Below, piece by piece: positions 1-6,794 of a stretch of 11,083 bases of DNA; positions within the stretch are counted from its first letter, which is position 1, and the number at the start of each line of letters is the position of its first letter. A program made the translations under genes and the position numbers. The notes beneath the pieces were generated by a model. It made no database searches. It worked only from the letters and a program-made list of their open reading frames with translations, and was not told where the DNA came from. The stretch is from Acidobacteriota bacterium. GTDB taxonomy: Bacteria; Acidobacteriota; UBA6911; RPQK01; DATIPO01. Location of the stretch: positions 1 through 11,083 of the forward strand of contig JANQFM010000055.1 of the NCBI GenBank assembly GCA_028277865.1, in the 5' to 3' direction.

Positions 1-213
1 ATGGCTAGACGACGAAAATTTTGCAAGTTCTGTGCCGACAAGGTGGACCACATCGACTACAAAGACGTCAGGATCTTGTCGCAATACATCCCAGAACGGT
101 CCAAGGTCATGCCGCGGCGAATTTCCGGCGTCTGCGCCACGCACCAGCGCAAGCTGAGCCTGGCCATCCGCCGCGCCCGGCATCTGGCTTTGATTCCATA
201 TACCAGCGACTAG
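1..213 (+). CDS. rpsR: 30S ribosomal protein S18
   Basis: This encodes ribosomal protein bS18, which binds the platform of the 30S subunit beside S6. The 70 residues match the usual family length, with a basic N-terminus (MARRRKFCKFC) and the conserved core around residues 25-50 (ILSQYIPERSKVMPRR, then the CATHQR block). Cys8, Cys11, Cys45 and His48 form the C-x2-C ... C-x2-H set of the zinc-binding form of S18. The window begins exactly at the ATG, so its upstream signals and the expected rpsF are not visible. The TAG stop at 211-213 overlaps an AGGAGG sequence that appears to be the ribosome binding site for rplI. Identification is certain from the sequence. Confidence 0.97.
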   Translation: MARRRKFCKFCADKVDHIDYKDVRILSQYIPERSKVMPRRISGVCATHQRKLSLAIRRARHLALIPYTSD

Positions 214-217
214 GAGG
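212..217 (+). promoter_or_regulatory. Shine-Dalgarno sequence (AGGAGG) displaced from rplI
   Basis: A perfect AGGAGG overlaps the rpsR stop codon. No start codon follows at normal distance: the next gene, rplI, starts 95 bases further on, and the bases directly before its ATG (GATCAGCT) contain no Shine-Dalgarno motif. A repeat hairpin at 219-304 separates the two. Taking out 219-304 would leave AGGAGG nine bases from the rplI ATG, a normal spacing. I infer this is the original rplI ribosome binding site. Confidence 0.65.
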
Positions 218-218
218 A

Positions 219-304
219 AGGCTGCAGGCCGCAGGCTTTAGGCTCGAGGAAGATTGGGAGAAGTTCACCAATCGCTACAGCCTGCAACCTGCAGCCTACA
301 GCCT
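219..304 (+). repeat. Inverted pair of AGGCTGC-type heptamer arrays forming a hairpin
   Basis: The left arm (219-248) reads as consecutive 7-base units: AGGCTGC, AGGCCGC, AGGCTTT, AGGCTCG. The right arm (275-304), read on the other strand, is AGGCTGT, AGGCTGC, AGGTTGC, AGGCTGT. Aligning the two 30-base arms gives 23 Watson-Crick pairs plus one G-U, with a loop of about 26 bases. In RNA this would be a strong stem-loop. It fills almost the whole rpsR-rplI spacer, starting right after the AGGAGG and ending 8 bases before the rplI ATG. The function is unknown. It is most likely a dispersed repeat element that landed between the ribosome binding site and the start codon. Confidence 0.85.
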
Positions 305-312
305 GATCAGCT

Positions 313-1077
313 ATGCAACTCATCCTGATAGACGACGTTTACGGGCTAGGCAAACGGGGCGAACTGGTCGAAGTGGCCAAGGGGTATGGCCGCAACTACC
401 TGGTTCCCAAGGGGCTGGCCATCGTTGCCACCAAGGGCAACCTGAAGACCATTGAGCAGCAGCGGCTGGCCATGGCCAAAAAAGAGGCCCGCTTCTTTGA
501 AGAGGCCCAGATGCTGGCCGACGAGCTGAGCCAGCTGCACTTGCTGGTGAGCCGCAAGTCGGGCGAAAGCGGCACTTTGTTCGGTTCGGTGACTGCCAAG
601 GACATCGTGGAACTGCTCAAGCAGGAAGGGATCCGCCTGGACCGCCGCAAGCTGATTCTCGACCATCCCCTCAAGAGCATCGGAAACTATCAAGTGGCCG
701 TGCGTACCCACAGCGAAGTGCAGGCTCTGTTGCTGGTCTCGGTGCTGATTGAAGGAGACGAGTCGATCAAGCGGGTCAAGCGCAAGGATCAGGAAAGCGA
801 CCAAATCGTTTCCGCTCTCAACGACAAGGTCAAAGAGCTGGGCCTGAATCCCGAGGGCCGAACCGTCACCGAAACGTTCGCGCCTGAAGAAGAAGCAGGC
901 GACGACGCCGAGGCGGCTCCGGAGGCCTCCGAGATCGTCGAAGCCATAGAAAGCGCGGTGCCCGAAGAGGAGACCCTCGAAGCTGAACCGGCCCCAGAAG
1001 AGGCGCCGATCGAAGAGCCGGGCACCCAGGAAAGCGGCGACCAGGACTCAAAGCCCGCCGAAGAAGCCGAAAAATAA
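313..1077 (+). CDS. rplI: 50S ribosomal protein L9 with long acidic C-terminal extension
   Basis: Ribosomal protein bL9 sits at the base of the L1 stalk of the 50S subunit and affects translational fidelity. Residues 1-149 are a complete L9: the N-terminal RNA-binding domain (MQLILIDDVYGLGKRGELVE, GYGRNYLVPKGLA), the long connecting helix at about 41-75, and the C-terminal domain (GESGTLFGSVTAKDI, then LDRRKLILDHPLKSIG). Typical L9 is about 150 residues. Here another 105 follow, first a mixed-charge segment (150-185) and then a tail rich in Glu, Ala and Pro that is probably disordered. The tail is in frame and ends at a normal TAA. Residue 1 fits the L9 N-terminus exactly, so the ATG at 313 is right although no Shine-Dalgarno lies directly upstream. 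The 125 bases between rplI and dnaB hold no convincing terminator. Confidence 0.96.
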   Translation: MQLILIDDVYGLGKRGELVEVAKGYGRNYLVPKGLAIVATKGNLKTIEQQRLAMAKKEARFFEEAQMLADELSQLHLLVSRKSGESGTLFGSVTAKDIVELLKQEGIRLDRRKLILDHPLKSIGNYQVAVRTHSEVQALLLVSVLIEGDESIKRVKRKDQESDQIVSALNDKVKELGLNPEGRTVTETFAPEEEAGDDAEAAPEASEIVEAIESAVPEEETLEAEPAPEEAPIEEPGTQESGDQDSKPAEEAEK

Positions 1078-1202
1078 TCCGACCTTTTTGCACGCCTTAT
1101 CGCAAATCCATCGCGCTCATTGTTCGCAAGCCCACTCAGCCGTTTCGCTCCAAGCGCGGGCTTCCCCTCTGAGTCCGGATTCCCTTATACTGCCCCAAAA
1201 GG

Positions 1203-2585
1203 ATGAGCACCAGCAGCGCCGCCACTGTTGAAAAAACCCTCCCTCACAGCCTGGAGGCGGAGCGGGCCATGCTTGGCGCCATCCTGCTGGAAAGCTCCCT
1301 TTTCGATCAGGCCGCCGAGGTCATCTCTCGAGACGACTTTTACCATCAGGGACACCGCAAGATCTTCACCGTCATGGGCGGCCTTGCGGGCGAATCGCGC
1401 CCCATCGACAGCATCACCCTGTGCGAGGAACTCAACCGGGCTCAGGAGTTGGATTCGGTGGGCGGCGCCGCCTACATCGCCGAGCTGATGCATGGGACGC
1501 CTCATCTTTCCAGCGTCGAGCAATATGCTCGGATCGTCAAGGAAAAGGCGGTGGTCCGTCGGCTCATCCGCACCGCCAACGACTTGCTGCTGCGCGGCTA
1601 CGACAACGAAGAAACCGCCTCGGACCTGCTGGAGACCGCCGAAAAGGCCATCTTCGACATCGGCCAGGAACGCGTCAAGAGCGGATTTCTGCCGCTGGAC
1701 GAGCTGCTGGGAGCCACCTATCAGCACATCCAGTCCCTTTACGAACGAAAAGAGCTGATCACCGGAATCTCGACCGGCTTCATCGATCTCGACAATATGA
1801 CCTCGGGCCTGCAGAACTCCGACATGATCGTCTTAGCCGCCCGCCCCGGGCTGGGGAAGACCAGTCTGGCCCTGAACGTCGCACAGCACGCCGCCATTCA
1901 GGAGCAGAAGATTGTCGGGCTCTTCAGCCTGGAAATGTCCTCTCAACAGCTCGTCACACGATTGCTTTGCGCCGAAGCACGTGTGGACAGCCACAAGGTG
2001 CGCTCCGGCTACCTGTCGCGTGATGACTGGAGTTCGCTGGCCCGAGCCATGAGCCGTCTGGCCCAGGCCCGCATCTACATCGACGACACGCCGGGGCTTT
2101 CCATGGTGGAGATGCGGGCCAAATCCCGTCGCCTCAAGGCGCGGCACGGGTTGGACCTGCTGGTCGTCGACTACATGCAATTGATGTCGGGCGGCCCCTC
2201 GCTGGGAGGGGGGCGGGCCCGCCAGGAAAACCGCCAGCAGGAGATCTCGGCCATCAGCCGTTCCATCAAGATGCTGGCCAAGGAACTCGACATCCCCGTC
2301 ATGGCCCTGTCGCAGCTCAGCCGCGCCCCCGAGCAGCGGCGGGGCGATCACCGCCCCCAGCTTTCCGACCTGCGCGAATCGGGCTCCATCGAGCAGGACG
2401 CCGACATGGTCATGTTCATCTACCGGGCCGACCTCTATCGCAAGAAAGACGACGAATTCGGCGAAGACGACGGCGTGGCCGAAATCATCATCGGCAAGCA
2501 GCGCAACGGGCCCACCGGCACGCTCAAGCTGGCCTTCATCGATCAATGGACCAAGTTCGAGAATCTGGCGCAGGACATCGAATGA
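1203..2585 (+). CDS. dnaB: Replicative DNA helicase DnaB
   Basis: This is the hexameric 5'-3' helicase that unwinds DNA at the replication fork. The 460 residues show the whole family layout. The N-terminal domain (about 10-115, beginning LPHSLEAERAMLGAILLE) binds primase. A linker helix follows (about 165-185), then the RecA-like C-terminal ATPase. That ATPase carries Walker A ARPGLGKT (213-220), FSLEMS (241-246), Walker B LLVVDYMQLM (319-328), SQLSR (370-374), the DLRESGSIEQDAD block (389-401) and KQRNGPTG (432-439). No intein interrupts it. The start at 1203 matches the family N-terminus. AAAGG lies directly against the ATG, so it is a poor Shine-Dalgarno. A TATACT at 1186-1191 could be a -10 element for a nearly leaderless transcript, but I see no good -35. 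The last four bases overlap alr. Confidence 0.97.
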   Translation: MSTSSAATVEKTLPHSLEAERAMLGAILLESSLFDQAAEVISRDDFYHQGHRKIFTVMGGLAGESRPIDSITLCEELNRAQELDSVGGAAYIAELMHGTPHLSSVEQYARIVKEKAVVRRLIRTANDLLLRGYDNEETASDLLETAEKAIFDIGQERVKSGFLPLDELLGATYQHIQSLYERKELITGISTGFIDLDNMTSGLQNSDMIVLAARPGLGKTSLALNVAQHAAIQEQKIVGLFSLEMSSQQLVTRLLCAEARVDSHKVRSGYLSRDDWSSLARAMSRLAQARIYIDDTPGLSMVEMRAKSRRLKARHGLDLLVVDYMQLMSGGPSLGGGRARQENRQQEISAISRSIKMLAKELDIPVMALSQLSRAPEQRRGDHRPQLSDLRESGSIEQDADMVMFIYRADLYRKKDDEFGEDDGVAEIIIGKQRNGPTGTLKLAFIDQWTKFENLAQDIE

Positions 2586-3667
2586 GCCGTTGCTGGGTCG
2601 AAGTCTCCTTGCCCCGCCTGCGTGCCAATCTGGCAGCGCTGCGCGAGTATCTGGGCAGTTCGCTGCGCCACAGAGGCACAGAGGGCACCGAGAGGAAGCC
2701 TCCCGGCATCATCGCCGTGGTCAAAGCCAACGGCTATGGGCATGGATTGGTGGGGAGCGCCCGATGCCTCTTCGAGGCCGGAGTGCGCGATTTTGCGGTG
2801 AGCTGGGTGGACGACGCGGTGGCATTGCGACAGGCGCTGCCCGAGGTTCGGATCCTGGTCTTGGGAGGGATTTCGCCGGGCCAAGAGGAGGCCTTTCGAG
2901 AGCACCATTTGCGGGCGGCCGTCTTCGATGACCGGCCTGTGCCGCCGGACGTCCGGGTGGAGCTGAAGATCGATTCGGGAATGTCCCGGCTGGGGGTGTC
3001 CTGGCAGGAAGCCGGCCAGTGGATGGATCGGTTGGGCGGTCAGTTGGCGGGTGTCTTTTCCCACTTCGGATCGGCCGACTGCGATCCTGACTTCACCCGC
3101 CTCCAAACCAATCTGTTCCTGCAAGCCACCTCCGGGATCGGCTGCCGCCGCCACCTGTGCAACAGTGCAGGGCTGGCCTATCCCGAAGCCTGGCTGGACG
3201 CCGTCCGAGTTGGCTTGGTGCTCTACGGGATCCCTCCCTGCCCGTCACTGGCGCAACTCCCCGTGCAGCCCGCCTTGAGTTGGAAGACCCGCATCCTGGC
3301 CATCAACCGTGTACCCGCCGGTCAGCGCAGCGGCTACGGCGGAACCTGGACAGCCCGCCGCCCCAGCCGACTGGGAATCCTGCCCGTGGGGTACTCGGAC
3401 AGCTACAGCCGCCTGCACTCCAATCGAGGACAGGTGGAGGTCTGCGGGCAGCTTGCGCCCGTTGCCGGAGCGGTCAGCATGGACCTGACCACCATCGACC
3501 TGACCGAAATCCCCGCCGCCTGTCCCGGTGACGAAGCGGTGCTTATATCCGACCAACCAGCCTCCGCACTGTCTGCCGCTTCGCTGGCCCGTCAACTGGG
3601 CACCATCCCTTACGAAGTCCTCACGGCAATTCCGCAGCATTTAAAACGGGTTTTCGTGGAAGGTTGA
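2582..3667 (+). CDS. alr: Alanine racemase (PLP-dependent)
   Basis: It interconverts L- and D-alanine to supply D-Ala for peptidoglycan. The 361 residues contain the PLP lysine in AVVKANGYGHG (Lys48), DSGMSRLG (131-138), SHFGSAD (160-166), HLCNSAG (191-197), the conserved Arg209 in RVGLVLYG, the catalytic tyrosine in GYGGTW (Tyr252), PVGYSD (268-273) and GAVSMDLTTID (296-306). All key residues are present. I chose the ATG at 2582 because it overlaps the dnaB stop as ATGA, has AGGA six bases upstream, and starts where the family does; an in-frame ATG at 2546 would lie inside dnaB. The overlap implies translational coupling. The PLP lysine is at 48, whereas it is near 34-39 in well-studied racemases. 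Extra residues at about 27-39 are encoded by an octamer repeat (see 2669-2692). The gene ends 25 bp from the convergent AAA ATPase gene. Confidence 0.95.
   Translation: MSRCWVEVSLPRLRANLAALREYLGSSLRHRGTEGTERKPPGIIAVVKANGYGHGLVGSARCLFEAGVRDFAVSWVDDAVALRQALPEVRILVLGGISPGQEEAFREHHLRAAVFDDRPVPPDVRVELKIDSGMSRLGVSWQEAGQWMDRLGGQLAGVFSHFGSADCDPDFTRLQTNLFLQATSGIGCRRHLCNSAGLAYPEAWLDAVRVGLVLYGIPPCPSLAQLPVQPALSWKTRILAINRVPAGQRSGYGGTWTARRPSRLGILPVGYSDSYSRLHSNRGQVEVCGQLAPVAGAVSMDLTTIDLTEIPAACPGDEAVLISDQPASALSAASLARQLGTIPYEVLTAIPQHLKRVFVEG
2669..2692 (+). repeat. Octamer repeat inside alr (CACAGAGG family)
   Basis: Two perfect CACAGAGG units (2669-2676, 2677-2684) are followed by a degenerate GCACCGAG and AGG. 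This belongs to the same 8-bp-period family as 5886-5909 (read on the other strand as CGCAGAGG-like) and 6795-6819. It is in frame in alr and encodes about H30 to R38 (HRGTEGTER), in the segment just before the first barrel strand and the PLP lysine. Confidence 0.7.
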
Positions 3668-3692
3668 ACATCGTTGGCGCAAAGTTTCTGTT

Positions 3693-5180
3693 TCACTTCA
3701 CGCTGACGAATCGGTCTTGGGCGTAGTGCCTCAATTGCCGGATGTCTTCACGGCGGGAAACGGACAGGGGAACGGTCTGGCGGATTTCTTCCAGCAGCAA
3801 GGCGGTATCGAGGCTGCTCTTGCGGTGCAACGCCCGGTAGAGCGCCGCGATGACGGCTTGCTCGATTTCGGCGCCGCTGAAGCCCTGGCTGGCTGACACC
3901 AATTCCTTCAAGTCGAACCTGTCGGCCGGCTGGCGGCGCAGCTTGAGGTGGATTCGGAAAATGCCCTCGCGCTCCCCAGCGTCCGGCAGATCGACGAAAA
4001 ATGTTTCGTCAAAGCGTCCCTTGCGCAAGAACTCAGGGGGCAGGACCGACAGGTCGTTGGCCGTGGCGACCACGAAAACATCGCGGCGCTTTTCCTGCAT
4101 CCAGGTCAAGAAAGACCCCAGCAGGCGTCGGCTCAGCCCGCCGTCCTGATCGCCTCCGCCTCCGCCGAATCCCTTTTCGATCTCATCGATCCACAGCACT
4201 GTCGGCGCCATCGATTCAGCCATGGCTGCTGCCTTTCGAAAGTTCTTCTCAGATTCGCCTACGTACTTGTCGTAAAGCCGCCCGGCGTCCAGCTTGAGCA
4301 AAGGGATGCGCCACTGGCGGGCAATGGCCTTGGCGGCCAGAGACTTTCCGCACCCCTGCACACCGACAATCATGATGCCGCGCGGCGGCGCCAGATTGAG
4401 CTTTTCCGCCTGGGGGCTGAATCCCACTGCGGCTCGCTCGAGCCAGCGCTTCAAGTTTGCGAAACCGCCCAGTTCGGTCCGGTTGTCGGCCACCGGAAAA
4501 TACTCCAGCAGGCCTCCTTCGCTGATGGCCTGTGCCTTGCGTTCCAGCACGCGGGCAATGTCAGTGCTGTCGAGCCGGCCGTCTTCCAAGATGGAGAAGG
4601 CGACGGCTTGACGGGCCTGATTGAGGGTCAGCCCGCCCATGGCGCGCAGCAATTCGTTCAAGTCGCCGGGCTGCAGGTCAATGCGGAAGCGGTGGTTGCC
4701 CTTCAGTGATTGGATGACGGCCTGCAGAACTCCCTTCAGCTCTTCTTTTCCGGGCAGCTTGAGGGCGTAGAAGGCAACCTTGTGCTCCACCTCGGCGGGC
4801 ACCTGGACTGCTTCGCCGGTCAATACGAGGGTGGAACGGGTCTGGAAGAATTTTTGGCAAAGCTCGCGGAACTGACGGGCCACAGCCGGTTGCTGCAGGT
4901 GCGGCGTAAAGTCCTTGAGCAAGAAGACCGCCTCGATGGTCAAACATTCCAGATGGCGCAGCATGGCCTGGGGATCGCTGGTCCCGTGGATCATTTTTCC
5001 ATCGGGCCGACGGGTCAAGCCCCGCGTCAGGGACCATTCGAAGACCGGCATCCCAATGGCCGATCCCACCTCGTTGAGCAGGCTGCGCACACGTTCTTCT
5101 TCCACAGTCTCCACCGCAATGACGGGATGGTAGGAGAGGATCAAAGTCTTGATGTCATGAACGCTCGTGGATATGCTCAT
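3693..5180 (-). CDS. AAA+ ATPase of the Ycf46 type
   Basis: This is a 495-residue protein built like the Ycf46 family of cyanobacteria and plastids. An N-terminal domain (about 1-225, starting MSISTSVHDIKTLILSYHP) is followed by one AAA+ module. That module carries Walker A GVQGCGKS (273-280), Walker B VLWIDEIE (328-335), a glycine-rich loop after it (GFGGGGGDQDGG), sensor 1 VVATAND (370-376), arginine finger region FLRKGRFDE (384-392) and sensor 2 GFSGAEIEQAV (433-443). It has no membrane segment, so it is probably a cytosolic hexameric ATPase. Its substrate is unknown; cyanobacterial relatives have been linked to inorganic carbon use, which cannot be assumed here. I chose the ATG at 5180 because it matches the family N-terminus. 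An in-frame ATG at 5258 would add 26 residues and has AGAGG almost touching it. The gene is convergent with alr and divergent from the next gene. Confidence 0.88.
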   Translation of the reverse strand: MSISTSVHDIKTLILSYHPVIAVETVEEERVRSLLNEVGSAIGMPVFEWSLTRGLTRRPDGKMIHGTSDPQAMLRHLECLTIEAVFLLKDFTPHLQQPAVARQFRELCQKFFQTRSTLVLTGEAVQVPAEVEHKVAFYALKLPGKEELKGVLQAVIQSLKGNHRFRIDLQPGDLNELLRAMGGLTLNQARQAVAFSILEDGRLDSTDIARVLERKAQAISEGGLLEYFPVADNRTELGGFANLKRWLERAAVGFSPQAEKLNLAPPRGIMIVGVQGCGKSLAAKAIARQWRIPLLKLDAGRLYDKYVGESEKNFRKAAAMAESMAPTVLWIDEIEKGFGGGGGDQDGGLSRRLLGSFLTWMQEKRRDVFVVATANDLSVLPPEFLRKGRFDETFFVDLPDAGEREGIFRIHLKLRRQPADRFDLKELVSASQGFSGAEIEQAVIAALYRALHRKSSLDTALLLEEIRQTVPLSVSRREDIRQLRHYAQDRFVSVK

Positions 5181-5301
5181 GTGGATCGTTCGCCTGAAGA
5201 CCCCTTCAACGGCAAGCTGATGGATCCGCTGCAACGCCTGGCGGCAATCGGCTACCATCCTCTGGTGAGCCCGCCGCGGCTGACTTACAAATCGACCCCA
5301 T

Positions 5302-5336
5302 TCCGAGCCGACTTTAGGGAAGGCAACCGGCTCGGA
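5302..5336 (+). promoter_or_regulatory. 9-bp inverted repeat in the leader of the 5358 gene
   Basis: TCCGAGCCG (5302-5310) and CGGCTCGGA (5328-5336) are perfectly complementary, with a 17-base spacer. It ends 8 bases before the AAAGGAG ribosome binding site of the gene at 5358. There is no T-run, so it is not an intrinsic terminator. It could be a leader hairpin or an operator in the 177-bp divergent region. I saw no convincing -35/-10 pair in this region on either strand. Confidence 0.5.
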
Positions 5337-5357
5337 CCCGGATCAAAGGAGTGAGAC

Positions 5358-5792
5358 ATGTCCAACACAGCTTTGCAGGACGCCCAGCTGATCCTGCAGC
5401 TTTACGAATTACGCCGTGAAGAACGCCTGCGCCGGGCGCGGGCCTGGTTTACCGAATCGTTCCGTGCCCAAACCCTTCAGGAGGTCAATGAGCTTTGCCC
5501 GCCCGGATCTCCCGCCAACGCCTCCTTTCGCATGATGATCTCCTACTGGGAGATGGTCGCCTCGTTTGTCGTCCGGGGCGCTTTCAGCGACAAGGAGCTG
5601 TTTTTCGAGAATTCGGGAGAAATGCTCTTTGTCTGGGCCCGGGTCGAATCGCTCTTGCCGGAGTTTCGGGAGCAATTCGAGGATCCATACATCCTCAGAA
5701 ACTTGGAAACCGTCGCCCAGGAATACATCGAGTGGCGCGAAAGCCGAGCGCCGGGTTCCTGGGAAGCCTTCAAAAAACGCATCGATTCATAA
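5358..5792 (+). CDS. Small alpha-helical cytosolic protein of unknown function
   Basis: It has 144 residues, no signal peptide and no membrane segment. The sequence is rich in charged and aromatic residues and looks helical throughout: LQLYELRREERLRRARAWF near the N-terminus, a middle segment SYWEMVASFVVRGAFSDKEL, and EYIEWRESRAPGSWEAFKKR near the end. The ordering (helix, WE-containing helix, hydrophobic VVRGAF turn, FWAR-like helix) resembles small bacterial families such as DUF4760, but I cannot assign it. The start is well supported: AAAGGAG at 5345-5351 lies six bases before the ATG. A heptamer repeat array begins six bases after its stop codon. It is probably transcribed alone, since 179 bases of repeat-rich DNA separate it from the next gene. 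Confidence 0.8.
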   Translation: MSNTALQDAQLILQLYELRREERLRRARAWFTESFRAQTLQEVNELCPPGSPANASFRMMISYWEMVASFVVRGAFSDKELFFENSGEMLFVWARVESLLPEFREQFEDPYILRNLETVAQEYIEWRESRAPGSWEAFKKRIDS

Positions 5793-5798
5793 GCGGTA

Positions 5799-5840
5799 GG
5801 AGTCAGGGATCGGGAGTCAGGAGTCGGGAGTCAGGAGTCA
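5799..5840 (+). repeat. Tandem heptamer array (GGAGTCA) x6
   Basis: Six contiguous 7-base units: GGAGTCA, GGGATCG, GGAGTCA, GGAGTCG, GGAGTCA, GGAGTCA, then a decaying GGAAGAG. It begins six bases after the stop codon at 5792. It is the first of three repeat types packed into 5793-5971. No coding function is apparent. Confidence 0.92.
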
Positions 5841-5885
5841 GGAAGAGAGGGACAGCAAATGAAAGCGAACCTTTTCTTTTCTCCC

Positions 5886-5909
5886 CTCTGCGTCTCTGCG
5901 CCTCTGCGT
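5886..5909 (-). repeat. Tandem octamer repeat, three units
   Basis: On the + strand it reads CTCTGCGT, CTCTGCGC, CTCTGCGT, which on the other strand is an ACGCAGAG-type array. It shares its 8-bp period and core with the repeat inside alr (2669-2692, opposite strand reading) and with 6795-6819. CGCAGAG-type spacers like this are widespread in bacterial genomes. The function is unknown. Confidence 0.85.
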
Positions 5910-5937
5910 GACCAAGGTCCAAGGTGGTACTATCTTG

Positions 5938-5965
5938 CTGACAACTGACAACTGACAACTGACAA
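5938..5965 (+). repeat. Tandem heptamer array (CTGACAA) x4 at a translation start
   Basis: Four perfect CTGACAA units. The array ends six bases before the ATG at 5972, where a Shine-Dalgarno sequence would normally lie, and the bases between (CTTAAA) contain none. The same heptamer in the same orientation precedes the start codon at 9994. The nearest Shine-Dalgarno-like sequence is AAGGTGG at 5921-5927, too far upstream for normal use. Confidence 0.95.
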
Positions 5966-5971
5966 CTTAAA

Positions 5972-6760
5972 ATGGACGGCATGAAGGCTCTTTGTCTGCT
6001 CTTGGTGCTGTGGGCTGCTCAGCAGGTTGGCAGCGACTGGAGCCGGCAACCGCAACGTCGGCTCACGCCCCGCGACGTCATCCTGCAGTTCGCCGCCAAG
6101 GAGGCCCAATTCCGCCAGGTGTGGGAGCAGTACACCTACAAGCAGCACATCCTTTTCGAAGAATTGGGGCCCGGCCAGGTGGTGGTTGCTCAACGCCGAC
6201 TCGAAGTGGAGGTTTATTTCACCAGCCAAGGCAAGCGGGAGACACGCATATTGAGCGAGCGGGGGCAATTGCGGAATATCCGGGTCACCCAGGCCGACAT
6301 CCAAAATGCCATTGAGCTTCAGCCCTTCGTGCTGACCACCGAAGATCTGCCCTACTATCGAATCGATTACCTGAAGCAAGAACGCGTCGACGAATTGGAC
6401 ACCTATGTTTTCGACGTCCAACCGCGCCGAATGAAACAGGGCCAACGCTATTTCCAGGGCCGGATCTGGGTGGACAAGCAGGATCTGCAGATCGTCATGA
6501 GCCGCGGCAAGGCTGTTCCCGAGCGAAAAGGCAACAAATTCCCGGTCTTCGACACCGTCCGCCAAAAAGTGGACGGCCAATTCTGGTTCCCGGTCTGGAG
6601 CGAAGCCAACGAGGTCTTGCGCTTCGATAACGGCAACTCAGCCCACATCCACGAACTGATCACTTACCACGACTTCCGAAAATTCGAAGTCGGCATCAAG
6701 ATCGACTTCGAAGATCCCAGCAAGAAGCCCGAGAAAAGAAAAGACCCGCAAGAGCGCTAG
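5972..6760 (+). CDS. Secreted LolA-like (outer-membrane lipoprotein-sorting fold) protein
   Basis: It has 262 residues with an N-terminal signal peptide (KALCLLLVLWAAQQVG, about 5-20) and no lipobox, so it is probably periplasmic. The mature part is a string of beta strands: VEVYFTSQGKRETRIL (80-94), DELDTYVFDVQPRRM (140-154), QGRIWVDKQDLQIV (162-175), FPVFDTVRQKVDGQFWFP (190-207). The DTYVFDV ... GRIWVD ... DGQFWFP order fits the lipoprotein-sorting/LolA-like fold and resembles secreted proteins common in Acidobacteriota; this is recognition, not a database result. It ends in a lysine-rich tail (KKPEKRKDPQER). The ligand is unknown. ATG 5972 is given as the start; Met4 (5981) gives a more typical signal peptide (MKALCLL) and is a real alternative. 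Neither has a good Shine-Dalgarno, because a CTGACAA array fills that space. Confidence 0.8.
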   Translation: MDGMKALCLLLVLWAAQQVGSDWSRQPQRRLTPRDVILQFAAKEAQFRQVWEQYTYKQHILFEELGPGQVVVAQRRLEVEVYFTSQGKRETRILSERGQLRNIRVTQADIQNAIELQPFVLTTEDLPYYRIDYLKQERVDELDTYVFDVQPRRMKQGQRYFQGRIWVDKQDLQIVMSRGKAVPERKGNKFPVFDTVRQKVDGQFWFPVWSEANEVLRFDNGNSAHIHELITYHDFRKFEVGIKIDFEDPSKKPEKRKDPQER

Positions 6761-6794
6761 TCCAGGAGGATGCCGAACGGGGTCGCGGAGTTTC

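Noticed and set aside
1128..1163. AAGCCC-N24-GGGCTT inverted repeat as a terminator between rplI and dnaB
   Set aside because: The stem is only 6 bp, the loop is long and no T-run follows.
2546..2581. Longer alr starting at the ATG at 2546
   Set aside because: It would add 12 residues encoded inside dnaB that do not fit the racemase N-terminus; the ATG at 2582 has AGGA six bases upstream and the usual ATGA overlap.
3948..5354. Long + strand open frames opposite the AAA ATPase gene (3948-4709, 4710-5354)
   Set aside because: The minus-strand frame has all AAA+ motifs in order. The opposite frames show only reversed-codon composition and no domain.
5799..5965. Possible CRISPR array in the repeat-rich spacer
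   Set aside because: The units are 7-8 bases in direct tandem with no spacers, and three different repeat types are present; no cas gene is nearby.
5930..6580. 216-codon minus-strand frame opposite the LolA-like gene
   Set aside because: It is a shadow frame. Its C-terminus would be encoded by the CTGACAA array, and the + strand gene has a signal peptide and a recognisable fold.
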